Shown piece after piece: positions 8,618 to 15,692 of a DNA stretch of 64,000 nucleotides. The stretch covers positions 31,505 to 95,504 of the forward strand of contig JANQPG010000023.1 in NCBI GenBank assembly GCA_028289545.1, in the 5' to 3' direction. Source of the stretch: Woeseiaceae bacterium. Lineage in GTDB: Bacteria > Pseudomonadota > Gammaproteobacteria > Steroidobacterales > Woeseiaceae. Position numbers and translations under genes: made by a program. The notes beneath the pieces were generated by a model. The model searched no databases. It was not told the DNA's origin and worked only from the letters and a program-made list of their open reading frames with translations. Position 1 is the first letter of the stretch, and each line of letters begins with the position of its first letter.

Positions 8618-9775
8618 CTACAGTCCCTGGTACTTCCGATACTCCTCCCACAGCCGGTCGCGCAGCTCGGGATCTTCCTCGGCCAGCGCCGCCTCACGAA
8701 GCTGCCGAGCAATGATGTCATCGTCGGCTACCATCGGTATATCTTCGGGCGTGCGTTCGCGAATTTCCTGATCGGACATGCCCGCCGTCGGCGACTCGCG
8801 CGGCGCCATGGCGTCGTTGATGACCGCGACGGAACCGCCGCTGCCGTCACCTTCCTGTTCGCCCAGACTAATGCCGCCGCTGCCGCCGCCACCGCCGCCG
8901 AACCCTTCGGTGTTGCGCCCTACGGCGGCAATTTCTTCCTGTTCCTCAAGCAGCACGTCGTCAAAATCGCCCAGCGATTCGTCGAGGATTCCACCGAGGC
9001 GTTCGGCCCGCTCCGAGCCACTTTCTCCCGGGAACTCGCCGACGCTTCCGGCAGCACCTCCACCCGACGATCCACCGCCTCCCGAGGCGCCGCCGCCACT
9101 GGCGCCAGAACTACCGCTGGCTCCGCCGCCACCGCTCGCGCCGTCGCTGTCCGCATTGGAAGAAGCGCCACCACCGCCTATGCAGTCGCCGTCCTGTCCC
9201 ATACCGCCGACGCCGCCCGGGAGCGAGCCCGTGTCGCCGCAGTCGCCACCCGATTGACCGTCGCCATCGCCGTCACCTTCACCCGACTCGCCGCCGCTCG
9301 GAAAGCCGCCCACATCGGGCATGCCGCCGCCTGTTCCGGCGCCGTCCGGGCCCGGCATGCCGCCGCCCCCGGGCGCAGGAATGCCCGCTCCGGGCATGCC
9401 ACCACCGGAACCCGCACTGCCGCCGCTCGAGGAACCGCCGGTCGAACCGCCCGGCACGCCTCCGCCAGGCATGCCTCCTCCTTGGCTGCCGCCGGGCGCA
9501 CCGCCTCCCGGCATGCCTCCGCCCGAGGAACCGCCGCCGGAGGAACCGCCGCCCGAGGAACCGCCTCCTGACGAGCCGCCTCCCGACGAGCCGCCTCCCG
9601 ACGAACCGCCGCCTGACGAACCACCGCCGGAAGAGCCGCCGCTGCTGGGTGCTCCGCCTCCGGATTGGCTCGAGGACTCGTCATTGCAGGCCGTGGAGAT
9701 TGCAAGGGCCGCAAGGGCCAGAAGGACTGGCCGGGCCCAGGCCGGTATGGAAGCGAGCTTGAGTGGATTTTTCAT
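8618..9775 (-). CDS. Gly/Ser-rich low-complexity predicted lipoprotein
   Basis: ATG at 9775: MKNPLKLASIPAWARPVLLALAALAISTAC (lipobox) then (SSGGG)n and GGGMPGG repeats; C-terminus non-repetitive. Confidence 0.7.
   Translation of the reverse strand: MKNPLKLASIPAWARPVLLALAALAISTACNDESSSQSGGGAPSSGGSSGGGSSGGGSSGGGSSGGGSSGGGSSGGGSSGGGSSGGGMPGGGAPGGSQGGGMPGGGVPGGSTGGSSSGGSAGSGGGMPGAGIPAPGGGGMPGPDGAGTGGGMPDVGGFPSGGESGEGDGDGDGQSGGDCGDTGSLPGGVGGMGQDGDCIGGGGASSNADSDGASGGGGASGSSGASGGGASGGGGSSGGGAAGSVGEFPGESGSERAERLGGILDESLGDFDDVLLEEQEEIAAVGRNTEGFGGGGGGSGGISLGEQEGDGSGGSVAVINDAMAPRESPTAGMSDQEIRERTPEDIPMVADDDIIARQLREAALAEEDPELRDRLWEEYRKYQGL
9520..9643. repeat. 15-bp tandem repeat encoding SSGGG pentapeptides (about 8 copies)
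   Basis: gaggaaccgccgccg / gacgagccgcctccc units repeated head-to-tail on + strand. Confidence 0.85.
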
Positions 9776-10023
9776 GGTCTGGAGCCCTCCGGCGCAACGC
9801 TCGGCCCGCACACACACGGACCGTATTGTGTCTTTGGAGCAACAGATGCCGCGTTGAGTTCCATTCGATTGGAAGGCACGAAACCGCTGCCGCCCATGCG
9901 CCTTGTTTGACACAAACGACCTTAATACGCGACCGGCAGCGGTTCAACCGCGATTCTGCCGCTGAAGGCGCCGAACCATAAGGATTCTGTCAAGCGGGCG
10001 GGACCTGGGCCGCCGCTCGGCGC

Positions 10024-10875
10024 TCAGTCGATCGCGGGCTTGCGGTGCGGCCGGTAGGGCTTGCGGAACAGTATGAGAGAGAGATCGTCGGGTTTGCAGG
10101 GCTTGAGGCTCTCCGGATCGGCCATTCGGCGGGCCGCGAGGCTGACGATCCGGTCCGCCGCCACGTCGAGGGCGCCGCGCCGCATGCGATCGACAACCTC
10201 GGTGACGTGCACGTTATCGGTCAGCCCGTCGCTCGCCAGCAGCACCGTGTCGCGAGGGTTCAGCACCACGCCCGCGCCGACGTCGATACGCATATCGCTG
10301 TTGCCGACAAAATTCGACACCAGATGTCGCTCCTCGTGATGCAGCGCCTCGCGCTCGTTGAGAAAGCCCGCTTCGACGGCAAAACCGGTCGGGGAATGCG
10401 GCAAAGTCTGCAGGCGAACCCTGCCGCGCTGACCCGCAATCAGCGCCTCCGAGTCGCCAACCTGGTAACTGCGGGCCAAATGGCCTTCGATCGTCACGAT
10501 AGTCATGGTCGTGGCCGAGCCACGGGCTTCAGCCATGACCGCCGCGTTGGCGGCTTCGATGCCGTTGAGAATCGCCGTGCGCAACAGCGTGGTCTTGCCC
10601 AGAGACACGTTCAGCGATTCCGCCAGCGCCCGCACCGCAAGCAGCGATGCGCGCTTCCCGGCGGGCAGCCCGCCCGCCCCGTCGGCCACGACCAGCACGC
10701 AGGCATCCGGTCCCCACGGAATCCCGGCCACCGTGTCCTCGTTCTCGGTCAGCTTGTCAGGAGCTCGCGCGGTAAAGGCCACAAGCTGGCCGCCGCCCAT
10801 TACGACCTGCTTCGTTTCTGGCCTGTCACTGCCATCGAGCAACAGCATGCCTTCGGCCACGAGCGCTTCAGTCAT
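10024..10875 (-). CDS. PP2C-family Ser/Thr protein phosphatase
   Basis: ENEDTVAG..., VVADGAGGLPAG, QVGDSEALI, LASDGLTDNV; ATG at 10875 overlaps upstream kinase stop (ATGACTGA). Confidence 0.88.
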   Translation of the reverse strand: MTEALVAEGMLLLDGSDRPETKQVVMGGGQLVAFTARAPDKLTENEDTVAGIPWGPDACVLVVADGAGGLPAGKRASLLAVRALAESLNVSLGKTTLLRTAILNGIEAANAAVMAEARGSATTMTIVTIEGHLARSYQVGDSEALIAGQRGRVRLQTLPHSPTGFAVEAGFLNEREALHHEERHLVSNFVGNSDMRIDVGAGVVLNPRDTVLLASDGLTDNVHVTEVVDRMRRGALDVAADRIVSLAARRMADPESLKPCKPDDLSLILFRKPYRPHRKPAID

Positions 10876-12241
10876 GCACCACCGGCTCTCGGCACCAGGC
10901 GCAGTAATTCCAGAACTCTTTCGCAATTCCCCAGCCGCACGCCTTGCAGCTCGTTTTGCTGCCCTCGAGCTTCCAAGCCTGGCGAACCTTACTGCGGCAC
11001 CACGGACAGTAGCGCATGAACGGCATGATTGGGCCTCGACAGCGTTTGTTGCTGCACTCCGCGGTGTATCGCTTATCGGGGTAGCGGCGGGTCGTCTCTT
11101 CGAGAAAGCCGGGACCGTAGCACCAGGCGCAGTAGTCCCAGTCGTTCTTTACCCCGCGCTGGCACCGAGGACAGCTCGACGGCATCGACGACTCGGCGCC
11201 CCGGGTCGGGTTGTCGAAACCGCACCAGGGACAGGCCTGCATGCTCTCTGAAACGGGGCCCTCGCAGTGTCTGCACTGATGCTGGCAGTCGAGCGTTTTG
11301 CCGAATTGTCGCTTGAACTCGCGCCAGCGAATCTGCTGCCAGCTGACGCTGTGAGTGCCGGTACTGCGGCCGCTTCCCCGCTTCCGGCCACCAATCTGTC
11401 GGCGTGCGCGGCTCTGCAACCGCTCGAAGGCCGCCAGCATGATGCGGGCGTCCGCGAAGCGTTGCTTGGGATCGAGTTGAATGGCCTGCTTCAGGAAATT
11501 GACGAACTCCGGCCGGACGCGTTGCGCGAGGCGCTCCTGACCCGGCAGCGGCCATTCGAACGGCCACTCCGGCAGGCGCCCCGATAGCAGGCGATAGATA
11601 ACGAGCCCCATCGAAAACACATCCGACTGAAACTTCGGACGTCCCATCGCCTGTTCCGGCGCAATGTAGTCGATCGTACCCGACCCCGACGCCTTCAACG
11701 TGCGGGTCCGCAGTTTGGCAAACCCGTAGTCGCCGAGCTTGAGGCGATTGCCGGGAAACAGCAGGAAGTTCTCCGGCTTGATATCGCAGTGAATCACCTT
11801 GTTGTCATGAGCGTGCGCGAGGCCGCTCAAAGCCTGGCCGACCAGTTCGAGGGCGTTCGCCGTGGAAATACGCCGCTCGATGCGGTCGGCAAGGGACTCC
11901 TCGCCGAGTTCCATTGCGATCACGAAGTAGTCGTCAATATAGGCGGCGTTCAGGACACCGAGGAGGTTGGGATGGTTGAGGCGCGTGGCCACCTGTACTT
12001 CGTGAAGAAACTCGTCGTGTCCCGTGTGATCGGCATGCCTCGGTATTTTCAGAGCGACGCGCATACGCTGAATACGATCGAACGCCCGGTAGACGTCCGC
12101 CAGCGGTCCGGACGCAATACGACCGAGGATCGTGTATTTGCCGAGTTTTTGGCGCGCTCTCAACAAGTGAAGGTTCTTTTGGGTAGAAGGCGGCGATTCG
12201 AACGTACTCTTGTGCACCGCAAGCGAGAGCGCATGAGACAT
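10868..12241 (-). CDS. Ser/Thr protein kinase with four C-terminal zinc-ribbon modules
   Basis: YTILGRIASGPLADVYRAFD, VALKI, VIHCDIKPENFLL, LGDYGFAKL; C-terminus CRHCEGPVSESMQACPWCG, CPRCQRGVKNDWDYCAWC, CSNKRCRGPIMPFMRYCPWC, CKACGWGIAKEFWNYCAWC. Confidence 0.88.
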   Translation of the reverse strand: MSHALSLAVHKSTFESPPSTQKNLHLLRARQKLGKYTILGRIASGPLADVYRAFDRIQRMRVALKIPRHADHTGHDEFLHEVQVATRLNHPNLLGVLNAAYIDDYFVIAMELGEESLADRIERRISTANALELVGQALSGLAHAHDNKVIHCDIKPENFLLFPGNRLKLGDYGFAKLRTRTLKASGSGTIDYIAPEQAMGRPKFQSDVFSMGLVIYRLLSGRLPEWPFEWPLPGQERLAQRVRPEFVNFLKQAIQLDPKQRFADARIMLAAFERLQSRARRQIGGRKRGSGRSTGTHSVSWQQIRWREFKRQFGKTLDCQHQCRHCEGPVSESMQACPWCGFDNPTRGAESSMPSSCPRCQRGVKNDWDYCAWCYGPGFLEETTRRYPDKRYTAECSNKRCRGPIMPFMRYCPWCRSKVRQAWKLEGSKTSCKACGWGIAKEFWNYCAWCREPVVHD

Positions 12242-12323
12242 CAAGCGGTAATAATGTAAGCCCGCGCGGCAAGCAGTCAAGCTCGCAAAACGGCCAGCGA
12301 GGCAGACAGTTCCGCAATCAAAC

Positions 12324-12352
12324 TGTCACCAAATCTAAACCCTGCCGTCAAT
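12324..12352 (+). promoter_or_regulatory. candidate PhoB-box array upstream of PlcP-like gene (weak)
   Basis: CTGTCAC-caaa-TCTAAAC-cctg-CCGTCAA, 11-bp period; units 1 and 3 match CTGTCAY (7/7, 5/7), middle unit poor. Confidence 0.4.
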
Positions 12353-12402
12353 TCGCAAACCTACGCTTCGCAACGTGCTCATTGCAACCGGGTGAAGGAC
12401 TT

Positions 12403-13191
12403 ATGCAGCACTACCGGACCCTGTGGCTCTCCGACGTTCACCTTGGCGCCATTCAGTCCCGCGCGGCCGATCTCACGCACTTTCTGAGTTCGGTCAGCGC
12501 CGATACGATCTATCTGGTCGGCGACATCGTCGACCTCGAGCGGCTGAAGGTCAAACCCACGTTCATGGAGTCGCACCGCACGCTCCTAGGGCACCTGTTC
12601 GCGATTGCCGCCGGGCCGTCCCGGGTCGTGTACATTCCCGGGAACCACGACGTCGAGTTCCGCCGAATGGCCGGCCAGGAACTCTTCGGCGTCGAGATTG
12701 CGCTCGAAGCCGAACACGTGAGCGCGAGCGGCGAACGTTACCTCGTCTTTCATGGCGACGCGCTCGACGCCGCCATTCGCAAAGGCACGAATCTGGAGCG
12801 CTTTGCTTCAGCCGCTTACACGGTCATGGTCGAAGCGGACGTCCGCTTCAATGCACTGCGCTCCCGTTTTGGCGGTCAGTTCTCGCCGCTGTCGACCCGC
12901 ATCAAGAACAAACTCAAAGCAGCCAACGAATACATCCTGCGCTTTGAAGAAACCGCTGCGGCCTATTCGGCCTCGCGGGGTTTCGATGGCGTGATTTGCG
13001 GCCATATACACCGCCCGGGCGCCCGTCGGATTAACGGCGTGCGCTACGTGAATGACGGCGACTGGGTCGAGCATCGCACAGCGGTCGCCGAAGAGGCCGA
13101 CGGCACGCTGCACCTGCTGCACTACCGTTCGGACGGCATCGACCGCGAACCCCTGTTCCTCGATCGGAGCCGCAGACCGCTCGCAGCCTGA
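12403..13191 (+). CDS. plcP: metallophosphoesterase of the LpxH-like/PlcP family
   Basis: HYRTLWLSDVHLG...YLVGDIVDLERLK...VVYIPGNHD...YLVFHGDALD...DGVICGHIHRPGARRINGVRYVNDGDWVE; calcineurin-type motifs with PlcP-like C-terminal GDWVE. Confidence 0.75.
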   Translation: MQHYRTLWLSDVHLGAIQSRAADLTHFLSSVSADTIYLVGDIVDLERLKVKPTFMESHRTLLGHLFAIAAGPSRVVYIPGNHDVEFRRMAGQELFGVEIALEAEHVSASGERYLVFHGDALDAAIRKGTNLERFASAAYTVMVEADVRFNALRSRFGGQFSPLSTRIKNKLKAANEYILRFEETAAAYSASRGFDGVICGHIHRPGARRINGVRYVNDGDWVEHRTAVAEEADGTLHLLHYRSDGIDREPLFLDRSRRPLAA

Positions 13192-13201
13192 CCGCGGACA
13201 A

Positions 13202-13231
13202 CCCGCGTTCCGGGGAAGTCCGGAACGCGGG
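13202..13231. terminator. 12-bp perfect hairpin downstream of plcP-like gene
   Basis: cccgcgttccgg-ggaagt-ccggaacgcggg, 10 nt after stop; no clear T tract. Confidence 0.5.
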
Positions 13232-13305
13232 AAGCGACAGCCGTATTGCCGCAGTGTAGGCTTGCCGCATCGAGGCTGGCCGCATCGTCAGGAAGCTGCA
13301 GGTAA

Positions 13306-13677
13306 ATGGGAAAACCTGGAAACACCGGCATTCGCCGAGTCATTCGCGCAACACGATACTCCGCACAGGGCCTGGCTCACGCCTGGCGACACGAAGCCGC
13401 GTTCCGGCAGGAAGTCGTTGTAAGCCTGTTGCTGTTCCCGGCGGCCTTGTGGCTGGGACAAACGCCGCTGGAAAGGCTGCTGCTCGTTGCGACCTGCATA
13501 TTCGTGCTCGTCGTTGAACTGCTCAACTCGGCCGTCGAGGCGGCCATCGATCGCGTGGGCGAAGAGCAGCACGAACTGTCGGGACGCGCAAAAGACATGG
13601 GCTCAGCAGCCGTCATGGTCAGCCTGATGCTGAGCGGCGCCGTGTGGATCATGTTCCTGTGGCAACGCTTTGCGTGA
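13306..13677 (+). CDS. dgkA: diacylglycerol kinase (DgkA)
   Basis: HAWRHEAAFRQEV...VELLNSAVEAAIDRVGEEQHELSGRAKDMGSAAVM. Confidence 0.92.
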   Translation: MGKPGNTGIRRVIRATRYSAQGLAHAWRHEAAFRQEVVVSLLLFPAALWLGQTPLERLLLVATCIFVLVVELLNSAVEAAIDRVGEEQHELSGRAKDMGSAAVMVSLMLSGAVWIMFLWQRFA

Positions 13678-13719
13678 GTCGCAAACCCTCGAGCGAAGCA
13701 GAGATATCGAGAGACCGGG

Positions 13720-13980
13720 CTGGCCCGGAAATCTCACCGGTATCGCGGATTCAGGCGGGGTTCGCAGCCGTCCTGGGGCCGCTCTGGAGCGAAAGCGGTA
13801 GCGGTCGCTACCGCTTGAGTGAAGAGCCAGCCAGGGCGAGCGAGAAACCGCCTGAACCGCAATAGGTCAGCGCCGGAACAGAAGGCTGTTCTGAAAACGC
13901 ACTCCAGAACCGTGACATGGTCTGAATTATCGGCACCGTGCGCGCCAGGCGTTGGCCGACCGGTGAGATTTTCGGGCTAG
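13720..13980. mobile_element. candidate MITE-like element with 21-bp imperfect terminal inverted repeats
   Basis: Left ctggcccggaaatctcaccgg (13720-13740), right ccggtgagattttcgggctag (13960-13980), 19/21 complementary; internal near-perfect palindrome at 13793-13816. Confidence 0.5.
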
Positions 13981-14501
13981 GCCACCAGCGTAATGCTGGC
14001 CGTCGCAATGGCCGCTCCCAGCCCGGCACCGGCCACCACGTCGCTCGGATAGTGCAGGCCCAGGATCACCCGGGACGCCGCCACGAGTAGCGCAAACGGT
14101 ACGAGCACAAACAACAGGCTCGGCTCGTAGCTGCCGTAGAAAACGGCGAAACTCACGGCGTGCAGCGTATGGCCCGACGGAAAGCTGTAGCGATCGAGCG
14201 GCGCGGTTCCACACTCGATCTCGCCGTGTTTGATGTACGGCCGCTCGCGAACCAGTCGTCGCTTCAACACCGTGTAGACGAGGATACCGACACCCGCCGT
14301 CGCCAGCGTGTGTGCGACAAAGAAGCCGAGCTGATGGGTTTGCTGCAACGCACAAACCAGACCAAATCCCACCCACGCGGGGTAGTCGCCAAGACGCGAA
14401 ACCGCGGTGAAGAGCGCCTTCACGGCGCGCCAGCGGCTCAGCGCGTTGATTCGGCGACACGCATCGAGCTCTAAATCGTTAATGTAATCAATAACTACCA
14501 T
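13977..14501 (-). CDS. PAP2-family phosphatase
   Basis: KRRLVRERPY...FPSGHTLHAVSF...ASRVILGLHYPSDVVAGA: the three PAP2 motifs. Confidence 0.92.
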   Translation of the reverse strand: MVVIDYINDLELDACRRINALSRWRAVKALFTAVSRLGDYPAWVGFGLVCALQQTHQLGFFVAHTLATAGVGILVYTVLKRRLVRERPYIKHGEIECGTAPLDRYSFPSGHTLHAVSFAVFYGSYEPSLLFVLVPFALLVAASRVILGLHYPSDVVAGAGLGAAIATASITLVA

Positions 14502-14546
14502 ACCGTCGTACCGGTTACATTACGCGGCCGATTCTCTGCCCCACAG

Positions 14547-14575
14547 ACGACAGCGACGTGACCGCGCCGTGACAG
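14547..14575 (-). promoter_or_regulatory. candidate triple PhoB box upstream of PAP2 gene
   Basis: Minus strand CTGTCAC-ggcg-CGGTCAC-gtcg-CTGTCGT, exact 11-bp period. Confidence 0.6.
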
Positions 14576-14608
14576 ATCGATGAAAGTCGAGGCCAGCATA
14601 TCATTGGC

Positions 14609-14626
14609 CTGTTATATATCTGTAAC
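14609..14626 (+). promoter_or_regulatory. candidate PhoB box upstream of GT4 gene
   Basis: CTGTTATATATCTGTAAC, 16/18 match to CTGTCATAWAWCTGTCAY; third partial unit ATTTAAC one period downstream. Confidence 0.6.
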
Positions 14627-14651
14627 ACTAATTTAACGCGCTCGGCCAACC

Positions 14652-15692
14652 ATGCCCGGCATGCGCATTGCGATTGTGACGGACGCTTGGGAACCGCAGG
14701 TCAACGGAGTCGTGCGGACCCTCGGGAGGACCCGGGATCAGCTGATTGCCATGGGTCACGAGGTGCTGCTGGTAACGCCGGCCGGCCGGCGGACCGTACC
14801 CATGCCCACGTATCCTGAGATCCGCTTGTCGCTGTTCGCAGGGCCCGGCGTGCGACGCGATCTCGACCGCTTCGAACCCGACTGCATCCACATTGCGACC
14901 GAGGGCCCGCTCGGTCTGGCCGCTCGGCGCTACTGCCTGCGCACCCACGTGCCGTTCACGACCGCCTACCACACACAGTTTCCCGAGTACGTGCGTGCGC
15001 GGGCGCCGATCCCGATCGCCTGGACCGTTCGCCTGTTGCGCTGGTTCCACGGGCCGGCGGTGCGAACCATGGTGCCCACAAAGGCCATCCAGACCAAGCT
15101 GACCGACCGCGGCTTCGACGACGTCGTCATCTGGTCGCGCGGCGTGGACACCGCACTGTTCAACCCGTCGACCCCGCACGACTACGGGCTCGAAAGGCCC
15201 ATTTGGGTCTACCTGGGCCGTGTCGCGGTCGAAAAAAACATCGAAGCGTTTCTCGAACTCGACCTGGCGGGCAGCAAAGTCATCATTGGGGACGGACCGG
15301 ACCGCGAAGGGCTTGCCCGACGCTTCCCCAACTGCCACTTTCTGGGCTATCGATTCGGCGCGGACCTCGCCAATCACCTTGCGGGTGGCGACGTTTTTGT
15401 GTTCCCGAGCAAGACCGATACCTTCGGGCTAGTGATGCTTGAAGCCATGGCCTCCGGGCTGCCCGTTGCGGCATTACCCGTGGATGGCCCCATTGACGTC
15501 GTCCGCCACGGCGAGACAGGGATTCTCGACGAAGACCTGAAGGCTGCCTGTCTCTCGGCGCTCAGTCTGGACCGCGAGGCGTGCCGCCGCTACGCCGAAA
15601 AACGCAGCTGGCGACGCGCAACCGAACAGTTCGAGTCCTATCTGGCGCCACGGGTCCTCGAAACGGCGTCGGACCAACCCGCAAGCAGCTGA
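14652..15692 (+). CDS. GT4-family glycosyltransferase (candidate glycolipid synthase, Agt-like)
   Basis: MRIAIVTDAWEPQVNGVVRTL...SRGVDTALFNP...YLGRVAVEKNIEAFL...VFPSKTDTFGLVMLEAMASGLPVAA. Confidence 0.85.
   Translation: MPGMRIAIVTDAWEPQVNGVVRTLGRTRDQLIAMGHEVLLVTPAGRRTVPMPTYPEIRLSLFAGPGVRRDLDRFEPDCIHIATEGPLGLAARRYCLRTHVPFTTAYHTQFPEYVRARAPIPIAWTVRLLRWFHGPAVRTMVPTKAIQTKLTDRGFDDVVIWSRGVDTALFNPSTPHDYGLERPIWVYLGRVAVEKNIEAFLELDLAGSKVIIGDGPDREGLARRFPNCHFLGYRFGADLANHLAGGDVFVFPSKTDTFGLVMLEAMASGLPVAALPVDGPIDVVRHGETGILDEDLKAACLSALSLDREACRRYAEKRSWRRATEQFESYLAPRVLETASDQPASS

Noticed and set aside
7817-9571. 584-aa + strand ORF
   Set aside because: Antisense to two lipoprotein genes; composition typical of shadow frames.
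9321-9857. Pro/Glu-rich PPPEEPPP + strand ORF
   Set aside because: Mirror translation of the SSGGG repeat; opposite strand has a lipobox and cluster context.
1-12241. Type VI secretion locus
   Set aside because: Kinase, phosphatase and FHA are present but no Tss structural genes are visible in the window.
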